Shown here: one piece after another, positions 1-5,543 of the stretch
How the letters are laid out: every line of letters starts with the position of its first letter
Numbering within the stretch: the first letter of the stretch is position 1
Assembly: GCA_903932805.1 (NCBI GenBank)
Contig: CAIZHO010000337.1
Span: 1 to 5,783 of the forward strand
Length of the DNA stretch: 5,783 nucleotides
Direction: 5' to 3'
Source: an uncultured Roseiflexaceae bacterium
GTDB taxonomy: Bacteria; Chloroflexota; Chloroflexia; Chloroflexales; Roseiflexaceae
The notes under the pieces: generated by a model
What the model was told of the DNA's origin: nothing
Databases searched by the model: none
Seen by the model: the letters and a program-made list of their open reading frames with translations, nothing else
Made by a program: the position numbers and the translations under genes

Positions 1-107
1 CATCGCAATGACTTTCTCGTTACGTGTGCAATGCACCCGTGGATGCGGTACGGTTTATCGTGATGTTCGCATCGTAAGGGATTATAGCAACATTTTTGTG
101 TAATCAC
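1..107. other. Non-coding stretch downstream of the photolyase gene
   Basis: No open reading frame with coding character is visible. The photolyase stop codon (TGA on the minus strand) is at 110-108, and no hairpin plus U-tract terminator follows it. The stretch carries a leftward extended -10 promoter (separate entry). In the presumed leader of that transcript there is a 6-bp inverted repeat, GATGCG at 42-47 with CGCATC at 68-73, and a small near-palindrome, GTGCA-A-TGCAC, at 26-36. A minus-strand ATG lies at 3-1, at the very edge, and could be the start of the next leftward gene. It has only a weak purine-rich tract (GAGAAAG) upstream, so I do not call it as a gene. Confidence 0.5.
81..89 (-). 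promoter_or_regulatory. Putative extended -10 promoter reading leftward
   Basis: On the minus strand the sequence TGCTATAAT (89 to 81) is a perfect consensus -10 hexamer preceded by the TGn element, the extended -10 form that can work without a good -35 box. No convincing TTGACA-like hexamer is found 16-18 bases upstream. Transcription would start near base 74 and leave the window, so it would serve a gene beyond the left edge rather than the photolyase, which ends at 108. The call rests on consensus match alone. Confidence 0.4.
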
Positions 108-1550
108 TCAGTCACTATCCGTGTGCTCCGTATTGCCACGTACCGTCGCATAGAGTGCCAGTGCGCGTTGGCGTTGCGCCGCATGGTCCACGATTGGCGC
201 GGGGTAATCGATGCCGATGGTGACACCACTAGTCTGTTGTACGGGGAACGGCATCAACCATGGCGCATGGATGTATTTAATTGGAACAGTAGCGAGCGCT
301 GGCAGGTACTTTTTCACATACAACCCGTCGGGATCATAGCGCGTCCCTTGACTGCTCGGGTTGAAGATACGGAAGTACGGTTGGGCATCGGTACCTGTTC
401 CTGCGGCCCATTGCCAGCCTCCATTATTTGCAGGGGTATCGCCGTCCATCAAATGCTGCATAAAGAATCGCTCACCCCAACGCCAATCGATGAGCAAATC
501 TTTGGTCAAAAACGAAGCCACAATCATACGCGCACGATTGTGCATCCAGCCGGTGGTGGTGAGTTGCCGCATGGCGGCGTCTACAATCGGGTAGCCGGTG
601 TTTCCGCTGCACCAGGCAGCGAACAGCGTCTCATCGTTTTCCCATGCGATTGCGTCATACATCTGCCGAAAAGAACCACGCAACACATGGGGGAAGTGCA
701 CGCTGATGTGCATATAAAAATCTCGCCAGGCCAGCTCGCTCAACCACACCTCGGCTCCTGAACGTCCATCAGCGGCTGCCGGCTGTTGCTCTGCGGCATG
801 TGCCAAGCGTGCGCAGGATTGAACCGATACGATGCCGAAGCGCAGGTACGGCGACAGCATGCTGGTCCCTGCCTCGGCGAGCATGTCGCGGCCACTGTGA
901 TACGCGTCGATACGCCGCGTCGCAAAGCGTGCACGCAAGGCATGTGCGTATGCTGCAGTCGTATTCGGTATCGTCACGTCGGTGGCCGGTAGAACGGGGA
1001 TCGCTGCCACGCGTTGCACCTCGGGGTGCGCAATCAACGATGGCGCTGCGATTGCATCGGGGAGTCGTAGTGCGTCGCGCCAGCGTCGATAAAACGGCGT
1101 AAACACCGTGTACGGTGTCCCGCCACCCGACCGAATGCGGTCGGTCGGGACCAAGAGCTGACCGTCATGTATGCCAACCGCGATACCCATCCCTTGGAGC
1201 TGTGTGGCCACGCGTTGGTCACGTTGGCTGGCCCAGGGAGTCTCGTCTCGTTGCCAACAGACCGCGGCTACCGCATGCTTCCGGGCGTACTCAGGTAGGA
1301 CGATAGCGGGGTCGCCATAGAGCACCACCAAGCCACTGCCTGCAGCGCGTAACTCAGCGTCGAGTGTGTGCAAACGGGCATACAAGAATGCAAGGCGGTT
1401 CGCCCCGACACGCGACGAGTCAATCAGCATCGGATCAACCACAAAGACAGGGATGACCAGCCCGGCGGCCTGTGCTGCTGCATCGGCAAATGCGGGATTG
1501 TCGTCAAGTCGCAGGTCACGGCGGAACCAATGAATGCACGGCTGAGGCAT
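108..1550 (-). CDS. phr: Deoxyribodipyrimidine (CPD) photolyase, class I
   Basis: This flavoenzyme repairs UV-induced cyclobutane pyrimidine dimers in DNA using blue or near-UV light. The 480-residue protein has the full family layout. The N-terminal antenna-binding Rossmann domain opens with HWFRRDLRLDDNPA (residues 7-20). The FAD-binding helical domain shows TSMLSPYLRFG (229-239), ELAWRDFY (272-279), TGYPIVDAAMRQL (318-330), GWMHNRARM (334-342), LLIDW (352-356) and NNGGWQWAAGTGTDAQPYFR (375-394). The electron-transfer tryptophan triad matches E. coli W306/W359/W382 by spacing at W303, W356 and W379, so this is a repair-competent photolyase rather than a degenerate cryptochrome. The antenna cofactor (MTHF or a deazaflavin) cannot be read from the sequence. 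The ATG at 1550 is chosen because AAGGGAG sits 4 bases upstream and the protein starts right at the family N-terminus. An in-frame ATG at 1583 would add 11 atypical residues and overlaps the likely promoter. It is transcribed alone, divergently from the thioesterase gene. Confidence 0.97.
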   Translation of the reverse strand: MPQPCIHWFRRDLRLDDNPAFADAAAQAAGLVIPVFVVDPMLIDSSRVGANRLAFLYARLHTLDAELRAAGSGLVVLYGDPAIVLPEYARKHAVAAVCWQRDETPWASQRDQRVATQLQGMGIAVGIHDGQLLVPTDRIRSGGGTPYTVFTPFYRRWRDALRLPDAIAAPSLIAHPEVQRVAAIPVLPATDVTIPNTTAAYAHALRARFATRRIDAYHSGRDMLAEAGTSMLSPYLRFGIVSVQSCARLAHAAEQQPAAADGRSGAEVWLSELAWRDFYMHISVHFPHVLRGSFRQMYDAIAWENDETLFAAWCSGNTGYPIVDAAMRQLTTTGWMHNRARMIVASFLTKDLLIDWRWGERFFMQHLMDGDTPANNGGWQWAAGTGTDAQPYFRIFNPSSQGTRYDPDGLYVKKYLPALATVPIKYIHAPWLMPFPVQQTSGVTIGIDYPAPIVDHAAQRQRALALYATVRGNTEHTDSD

Positions 1551-1554
1551 ACTG

Positions 1555-1561
1555 CTCCCTT
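1555..1561 (-). promoter_or_regulatory. Ribosome binding site fixing the photolyase start
   Basis: AAGGGAG on the minus strand ends 4 bases before the ATG at 1550. No comparable purine-rich site precedes the alternative in-frame ATG at 1583, which supports the shorter 480-residue protein. Confidence 0.65.
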
Positions 1562-1570
1562 GGTCATGCG

Positions 1571-1587
1571 ATAATACTGTCATTGTA
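1571..1587 (-). promoter_or_regulatory. Possible photolyase promoter (-10 region)
   Basis: The minus strand reads TACAAT (1587-1582) and, a few bases on, TATTAT (1576-1571). Either is one mismatch from the -10 consensus. No good -35 box is found at the right distance from either. TACAAT would start transcription near 1575, a leader of about 25 bases before the ATG at 1550, and downstream of the rejected ATG at 1583. Weak evidence. Confidence 0.25.
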
Positions 1588-1619
1588 ACGAGGTTTGGGT
1601 GCAGCGCTGTCTGCGCAAC

Positions 1620-1655
1620 GGACGAATCATCCAGCGATCTGCTTCGTCCTGGATG
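1620..1655. repeat. Two interleaved 7-bp inverted repeats in the divergent spacer
   Basis: GGACGAA (1620-1626) is the inverted complement of TTCGTCC (1643-1649). CATCCAG (1628-1634) is the inverted complement of CTGGATG (1649-1655). The order is A, B, A', B', so the two stems cannot both form as simple hairpins. They sit between the divergent photolyase and thioesterase genes, about 75-110 bases upstream of the thioesterase start. They could be an operator, a leader RNA switch or chance. Confidence 0.35.
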
Positions 1656-1718
1656 GAGATCTGGAGCGTGTAGCGACAGGTCAAGCGCATCGTACCTGAG
1701 TCAACATTCACGCAGTGC

Positions 1719-1723
1719 AAGGA
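1719..1723 (+). promoter_or_regulatory. Ribosome binding site fixing the thioesterase start
   Basis: AAGGA lies 6 bases before the ATG at 1730. A GTG at 1715 in the same frame would add five residues but overlaps this site and has no ribosome binding site of its own, so the ATG is preferred. Confidence 0.65.
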
Positions 1724-1729
1724 ACAACA

Positions 1730-2221
1730 ATGACAGAACACCAGCGGGTCGTGACGTGGCAGAGCCCGTCCCTCTATACCGAACAACTGCATGCCTTGAG
1801 TGGCAGCGAATACGTGGCTGCGGTCCGGCGCGGTGATATCCCCATGTCACCCATGTTGCGACTCCTCGATATTCACGGCCAAGAAGCACAAGCGGGGCAT
1901 GCAGTCTTTACCGTGGTGCCGCAGGAGTTCCATCTTAACCCGATGGGAATGGCGCACGGCGGATTAGCCTGCGCATTGCTCGATACCGCAATGGCTGTCG
2001 CTGTGGTGTCGACCCTGCCACGGGGTGTGGGCTATGTCACCCTCGAAATCAAAATCAACTTCACCAAGCCCATGACGACCGACAAAGGCGAACTCAGGGC
2101 CGTTGGGAGCGCGCTCCACATCGGCAGTCGTACCGCCACGGCCGAAGGCAAGATCCTTGATGCAGAGGGGACCATGTATGCACACGGAACCACGACACTG
2201 CTCTTGATGCGCCCAACTTAG
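1730..2221 (+). CDS. PaaI-family hotdog-fold thioesterase
   Basis: This 163-residue protein is a single hotdog domain of the PaaI/YbgC-like acyl-CoA thioesterase group, which hydrolyses acyl- or aryl-CoA thioesters in the cytosol as a homo-oligomer. The family signature is clear: HLNPMGMAHGG (residues 68-78) followed by ALLDTAMAVA (82-91). The HGG turn opens the central helix, and D85 sits where the PaaI catalytic acid is found. Later strands carry EIKINFTKPM (106-115), the usual thioesterase strand pattern, and end in a conserved-looking AHGTTTLLL (151-159). Length is normal with a short N-terminal extension of about 35 residues. The gene is monocistronic, divergent from the photolyase, and meets the transporter ATPase tail to tail with overlapping stop codons. 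The substrate cannot be told from sequence and neither neighbour suggests a pathway. A role other than thioesterase within the hotdog fold is possible but less likely. Confidence 0.9.
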   Translation: MTEHQRVVTWQSPSLYTEQLHALSGSEYVAAVRRGDIPMSPMLRLLDIHGQEAQAGHAVFTVVPQEFHLNPMGMAHGGLACALLDTAMAVAVVSTLPRGVGYVTLEIKINFTKPMTTDKGELRAVGSALHIGSRTATAEGKILDAEGTMYAHGTTTLLLMRPT

Positions 2222-3201
2222 CGCAGACCAGCGGGCGATGTCAGACAGTGATGCAGTGCACTGCCCGCTGCAATGCCACAGGTGCGCGCCACATCGAAAC
2301 CCAGTGGTAAGCCGACCTCGCGTTCTAAGCGGGCGATGTGGTCTTCGTTCAACGACGCCCACGGTGCGTCGAGGACAATCCGGCCACCTGACAACAAGAC
2401 CACCCGATCGGTGTGGGTTGCGCAGAAGTTCAGGTCGTGGGTCACCAAAATGACGGTACGGCCAGCCTGCGTGCATGATGCGATTGCCGATGAAAGTGTC
2501 TCAATGCTGTCACTATCGAGTCCGGCGGTTGGTTCGTCGAGCGCGATGATATCGCTTTCGAGCGCCAGTATTGCTGCTGTCGCCACCAGCCGACGGCGGG
2601 CAACCGGCAAGTCATACGGGTGAGTGTCGGCGTCATCGGTCAAACCACACACTGCCATTGCGTCGATCACGCTGCGCTCTTGATCGCTCTTCGAGATGCC
2701 CAACAACGACGGTCCGTAGGCCACTTCGGTACGTACGGTCGCCGCAAACAGCTGATTGCGTACATCTTGAAAGACGATGCTCATCTGCCGTGCCAATGTT
2801 CCGGGCGCACGCTTCGCGATGTCGACTCCATTGAGGGCAATGGTCCCGCTCTGTGGTCGCAACAAGCCGTTGAAGTGCCGCAATAACGTGCTTTTGCCGG
2901 CCCCGTTCCGCCCCAGCAGTGCCACACGTTCGCCACGTCCGATGGTCAGGTCGACATCGGTCAACACGGGCACACCAGTGGGGTAAGCAAACTGCACCGA
3001 GGTACACCGCAACACCGGTGCCTGCATGGGTGCGGAGTGTGCACGGGGCAGCGGTCGAGATACGGGCTCGACGGGTGCGTCGGTACGAATACCCTGCACC
3101 AAACCTGCGTGGGTGGTGGCTACGGTCGAGCCCTGCCACACATCATGGAGCTGTGCATAGCTCGATAATCGCTGGGCATACGACCGCCCGAGCGCCAATT
3201 G
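2218..3201 (-). CDS. ecfA: ECF transporter ATPase, second ABC domain (3' part of a frame-split two-ATPase gene)
   Basis: This is the C-terminal ATPase half of an energy-coupling factor transporter, which powers vitamin or precursor uptake. Residues are numbered in the reconstructed 566-residue fusion, where this part starts at Q240. A linker of about 55 residues leads into an ABC domain: Walker A GRNGAGKST (336-344), Q-loop IVFQDV (Q384), Walker B IALDEPT (458-464), D-loop GLDSDS (466-471) and switch histidine in LVTHD (H494). The ABC signature is degenerate: after HPYDL the usual SGGQ is replaced by PVARRR (438-443). I recall similar variants from fused ECF ATPases, but this could not be checked. 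Its frame is -1 relative to the first ABC domain, and the change falls at the C-run 3207-3201. The frame stays open upstream to 3294. The first in-frame ATG (3027) lies right before the ABC domain and has no Shine-Dalgarno, so independent initiation looks poor. It ends in TAA, overlapping the stop of the convergent thioesterase gene. Confidence 0.8.
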   Translation of the reverse strand, partial: QLALGRSYAQRLSSYAQLHDVWQGSTVATTHAGLVQGIRTDAPVEPVSRPLPRAHSAPMQAPVLRCTSVQFAYPTGVPVLTDVDLTIGRGERVALLGRNGAGKSTLLRHFNGLLRPQSGTIALNGVDIAKRAPGTLARQMSIVFQDVRNQLFAATVRTEVAYGPSLLGISKSDQERSVIDAMAVCGLTDDADTHPYDLPVARRRLVATAAILALESDIIALDEPTAGLDSDSIETLSSAIASCTQAGRTVILVTHDLNFCATHTDRVVLLSGGRIVLDAPWASLNEDHIARLEREVGLPLGFDVARTCGIAAGSALHHCLTSPAGLR

Positions 3202-3917
3202 GGGGGGTCTGCGATGATTGTCTGCGGCGGACCATCCGCATGCAAACGCCCTGCGTTTAGGACGATGACGCGATCGGCATAGGCAGCGACCCAATCGAGA
3301 TGCTGTTCTGCCACAATAATGGTTTTGCCAGTCGCTGCAAGTCGACGCATCGTGTCGCCTAACGCGGCAACCGTCGGAGGATCAAGCTGTGCAGTTGGTT
3401 CATCAAAAATCAAGACGGGTGGGTTCAACGCCAGCGCTGCGGCAATAACCATCCGTTGCTGTTGCCCGCCCGAGAGTTGGAAAGGTGATCGCTCTGCGAG
3501 ATGGCTGATTTCCATTGTCGCCAATGCTGTTGCGACCCGCGTGCGGATGGTATCCACCGGCACACCCATATTGGCCAATGCAAAGCCGACCTCGCCGGAA
3601 ACGGTATCACATACGCCAGATATTTGTGTGCTCGCTTGACTAAGGACCACCGTCACATGCGGGAGCATGGCATGCACGCTGCCGTCTATTGGTGATACGC
3701 CATCGACGGTTGCAGTTCCACCGACCACCCCACGAAAGAACTGCGGCATGAATCCAGCCAACAACGCACACAGAGTGCTTTTGCCGGCTCCAGCTGGCCC
3801 AATAATCGCGGTGACCGTCCCTGCTGCAATTGCAATCGTGAGCTGATCGAGTGCAGGCGTCGTGCGGCGGGTGTAGCTGAACGTCAACCCATTGGTGGTA
3901 ACGATTGCTTCGTTCAT
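3120..3917 (-). CDS. ecfA: ECF transporter ATPase, first ABC domain (5' part of a frame-split two-ATPase gene)
   Basis: This cytosolic ABC ATPase subunit binds EcfT and hydrolyses ATP to drive import. As read it is 265 residues with a complete and canonical nucleotide-binding domain: Walker A GPAGAGKST (40-48), Q-loop in VVLSQAST (Q94), signature LSGGQQQR (148-155), Walker B VLIFDEPTAQLD (168-179) and switch histidine in VAEQH (H206). Family-like sequence continues to ADGPPQTIIADPP (227-239). After that point, exactly at the run of seven C, the zero frame gives 26 low-quality residues to a TAG at 3122-3120, while the -1 frame continues into the linker and second ABC domain. The ATG at 3917 is well supported: its A-T-G-A overlaps the ecfT stop, and TGAGG lies 8 bases upstream inside ecfT. 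An upstream in-frame start at 3974 would lie inside ecfT and add 19 atypical residues. Two fused ATPase domains are typical of YkoD-like ECF ATPases. Confidence 0.88.
   Translation of the reverse strand: MNEAIVTTNGLTFSYTRRTTPALDQLTIAIAAGTVTAIIGPAGAGKSTLCALLAGFMPQFFRGVVGGTATVDGVSPIDGSVHAMLPHVTVVLSQASTQISGVCDTVSGEVGFALANMGVPVDTIRTRVATALATMEISHLAERSPFQLSGGQQQRMVIAAALALNPPVLIFDEPTAQLDPPTVAALGDTMRRLAATGKTIIVAEQHLDWVAAYADRVIVLNAGRLHADGPPQTIIADPPNWRSGGRMPSDYRAMHSSMMCGRARP
3201..3207 (-). other. Seven-C run at the -1 frame change between the two ATPase domains
   Basis: On the coding strand the zero frame reads GAC CCC CCC AAT, and the downstream ATPase frame reads CCC CCC CAA. Moving from the first to the second needs a single -1 shift, or one extra C in the template. 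The run has the X XXY YYZ phase (C CCC CCC) that would allow tandem -1 slippage. I see no strong Shine-Dalgarno-like sequence upstream. Downstream there is only a weak 4-bp stem (GGGC/GCCC, plus-strand bases 3174-3177 with 3186-3189) and, about 40 bases away, a 5-bp hairpin (3148-3163). A homopolymer sequencing or assembly error is therefore at least as likely as programmed slippage. Confidence 0.8.
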
Positions 3918-4666
3918 GGAAGATACCTCACCAACACTGCAGCCGCACCCATCGCAATGACCATACCAATACACGCACCCCGCACAACACGCTGCGCCGT
4001 GCTGTCGACCAGCACGTCCATGCGTGTCGGCCGATTCGTCGCAGCAAATGCGCGCAACTCGAGTGCCATCGAGCGTTCTTCGACATCGACGAGTGCGCCG
4101 ACGACGAGTGGACCGACCAGCGGTACCAATGCCCGTATACGACTCGGCAGCGACGCAATGACCAACCCACGTGATTGTTGCGCCTCGAGGATGGCATCAG
4201 CCCGGAGCTTCATGTCGGGGATGATTTGCAGTGCCATGAGCAAAATGAACTCGATGCTGCGTGGCAGACCGCGTTCGGCTAGAGCGTGCATGAGTTGCGC
4301 TGTTGGGGTTGTTTGAATCACCGTAAAGAGCGCCGCAACCAATGTGCAGTAGCGCAAAATGTAGATACACGCACCCGCAATAGCATCCAAACTCAGGACA
4401 AATCCGCCCACATCAATGGGCGACGTGCGCACGTCTGGCACGAGCACGCCACGGATGAGCAGGAGCGAAATGGTAATCGGCACGAAAAACAGCGGATAGA
4501 CACGTGCAATCTCGCCGCGTCGATGCGACGCAGCGGTTGTCAGTAACGCCGCACCACAGATGGCTATGCTCAACCATACCGAAGGGCTGAGATATGCAGC
4601 GACAATCAGAACCAATGCGAGGCTCAGTTTGGTCAGCGGATGCAGGAGGTCGTACCGACTGGGCAT
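3914..4666 (-). CDS. ecfT: ECF transporter transmembrane coupling protein EcfT (CbiQ family)
   Basis: EcfT is the membrane scaffold that connects the substrate-binding S component to the two ATPases. The 250-residue protein has the CbiQ/EcfT pattern: the N-terminal HPLTKL (residues 9-14) before the first membrane helix, hydrophobic stretches at about 14-45, 58-73, 91-117 and 228-247, and a long cytosolic coupling-helix region. The two X-Arg-X motifs that dock into the ATPases are visible: EAQQSRGL (161-168) and MALELRAF (200-207). The first is canonical. In the second the usual glycine after arginine is alanine. The ATG at 4666 has AGAAGG (4677-4672) 5 bases upstream. The gene lies 67 bases after the S-component stop, beyond a terminator-like hairpin, and its TGA overlaps the ATPase start as ATGA, which implies translational coupling. 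Length is normal for the family. Confidence 0.93.
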   Translation of the reverse strand: MPSRYDLLHPLTKLSLALVLIVAAYLSPSVWLSIAICGAALLTTAASHRRGEIARVYPLFFVPITISLLLIRGVLVPDVRTSPIDVGGFVLSLDAIAGACIYILRYCTLVAALFTVIQTTPTAQLMHALAERGLPRSIEFILLMALQIIPDMKLRADAILEAQQSRGLVIASLPSRIRALVPLVGPLVVGALVDVEERSMALELRAFAATNRPTRMDVLVDSTAQRVVRGACIGMVIAMGAAAVLVRYLP

Positions 4667-4681
4667 GCATACCTTCTTTAC

Positions 4682-4720
4682 AAAAAAAACACAACGCCCA
4701 CAGGGTGTTCCCTGTGGGCG
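4682..4720 (-). terminator. Intrinsic terminator or attenuator between the S-component gene and ecfT
   Basis: On the minus strand a perfect 11-bp stem CGCCCACAGGG / CCCTGTGGGCG (4720-4710 with 4705-4695) closes a 4-base AACA loop. It is followed by TTGTG and then eight T (4689-4682). It starts 13 bases after the S-component stop and ends just before the ecfT ribosome binding site. The plus strand has no T-tract after the stem, so the signal points leftward. No second promoter is obvious between it and ecfT, so downstream genes probably depend on read-through. Confidence 0.85.
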
Positions 4721-4733
4721 TATGTCTGTGGAT

Positions 4734-5525
4734 CTACTGCTCGAAACGGTCGCGCACGCGCAACGGCAACAGGTTGATAATCGCCCATACCATCATGAAT
4801 GATGCGAGTTTGTCGAACGGATCCGAGATGATGCCTTGGCCCAACGTCGACACCAGTACTGACTGTCCTGCTGCCAAGAACCCAGCAACCAAGACATCTG
4901 TTCCCGCGCCCGTCAACCCGCCTGATGTATATGCCGAAATAGGTGCAGAAACCGCTGCCGCCACAATACCGGTAAGTATCCCAGCGAGACCGATATACCC
5001 GCCATTTTTGATCAGCAAGTATCCCAACACGGCCCCCACTATGGTGACTGCTGCAAACAAAATCTGATTGCTGGCAAACAGTGAACCGATGCTAATCGGT
5101 GCGCCGTTCTTGTCTGCAATGGACCAAATATCCCCAGTAAATGAATAGAGTGTCAGCACGAACACCGTGACGGCGACAAAAAACACCGCTCCAACAACCG
5201 CGCCAATCCAGGATGGCGAGCTGCTGGTGAACAGTCCACGGCGACCAAAAGCACCGGCCATCAAGCCGATGATGCCAGCGACAATCGCATAGGGCATTGC
5301 GCCTGGGTTGAGTGTTAATGCCCAAATCACCGTCCCCAAAATCCCAGTCACAAAGCCGGCCACTGGTCCTAACAGCGCCCCTACCAACACCGTGCCGATC
5401 GAATCGAGGTAGATGGGGAGTTTGAGAATGGCCACCAGTTGACCGACCGCGATGTTGATGCCGATAGCCAGTGCCATCAACACAATGTTTGCCGGATTGG
5501 CAAACGTTTTCTGAATCTGGTTCAT
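4734..5525 (-). CDS. Probable ECF transporter substrate-binding S component (candidate queuosine-precursor importer)
   Basis: This 263-residue protein is almost entirely membrane-embedded, with hydrophobic segments near residues 12-35, 43-70, 77-93, 106-128, 152-172, 177-199 and 238-255. The stretch LPIYLDSIGTVLVGALLGP (36-54) and the glycine-rich GFVTGILGTVIWALTLNP (57-74) resemble the N-terminal half of ECF S components and related 5TM receptor domains. SDPFDKL (234-240) precedes the last hydrophobic segment. Its place directly before ecfT and the paired ATPases supports a dedicated S component that confers substrate specificity. It begins 18 bases after the tgt stop codon, which by context suggests queuine, preQ1, preQ0 or queuosine as substrate; this is inference and no ligand residues are recognised. 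The ATG at 5525 has AAGAGGAG 4 bases upstream. A TTG at 5540 overlaps that site and is rejected. It is longer than common single-domain S components, which are often around 170-200 residues. Confidence 0.8.
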   Translation of the reverse strand: MNQIQKTFANPANIVLMALAIGINIAVGQLVAILKLPIYLDSIGTVLVGALLGPVAGFVTGILGTVIWALTLNPGAMPYAIVAGIIGLMAGAFGRRGLFTSSSPSWIGAVVGAVFFVAVTVFVLTLYSFTGDIWSIADKNGAPISIGSLFASNQILFAAVTIVGAVLGYLLIKNGGYIGLAGILTGIVAAAVSAPISAYTSGGLTGAGTDVLVAGFLAAGQSVLVSTLGQGIISDPFDKLASFMMVWAIINLLPLRVRDRFEQ

Positions 5526-5529
5526 ACGA

Positions 5530-5537
5530 CTCCTCTT
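5530..5537 (-). promoter_or_regulatory. Ribosome binding site fixing the S-component start
   Basis: AAGAGGAG on the minus strand lies in the 18-base gap after tgt and ends 4 bases before the ATG at 5525. It is the strongest Shine-Dalgarno match in the window and argues for strong translation of the S component. Confidence 0.7.
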
Positions 5538-5543
5538 CAAACA

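Noticed and set aside
96..761. Long open frame on the plus strand opposite the photolyase
   Set aside because: It lies wholly antisense to the conserved FAD-binding half of a clear photolyase, has no family-like sequence, and is a by-product of the GC-rich opposite strand.
2218..3027. Second ATPase as an independent gene starting at the ATG at 3027
   Set aside because: No Shine-Dalgarno precedes this ATG, and it would leave about 170 bases of coding-like linker upstream unexplained. A fusion with the first domain fits better, though independent initiation is not excluded.
2633..3139. Open frames overlapping the second ATPase and linker in other frames (both strands)
   Set aside because: The sequence is rich in Arg, Cys and His with no motif, while the ATPase frame carries all ABC motifs across the same bases.
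3148..3189. Stimulatory RNA structure for programmed -1 frameshifting
   Set aside because: The stem close to the C-run has only 4 bp, and the 5-bp hairpin is about 40 bases downstream, farther than the usual spacing. Not enough to claim programmed frameshifting.
4667..4733. preQ1 riboswitch in front of ecfT
   Set aside because: Attractive because of tgt, but the 67-base gap holds only a perfect hairpin with a 4-base loop and a U-tract. There is no A-rich tail or pseudoknot-forming loop of the preQ1 aptamer.
5526..5540. TTG at 5540 as the S-component start
   Set aside because: It would place the strong AAGAGGAG site inside the coding region. The ATG at 5525 is ideally spaced from that site.
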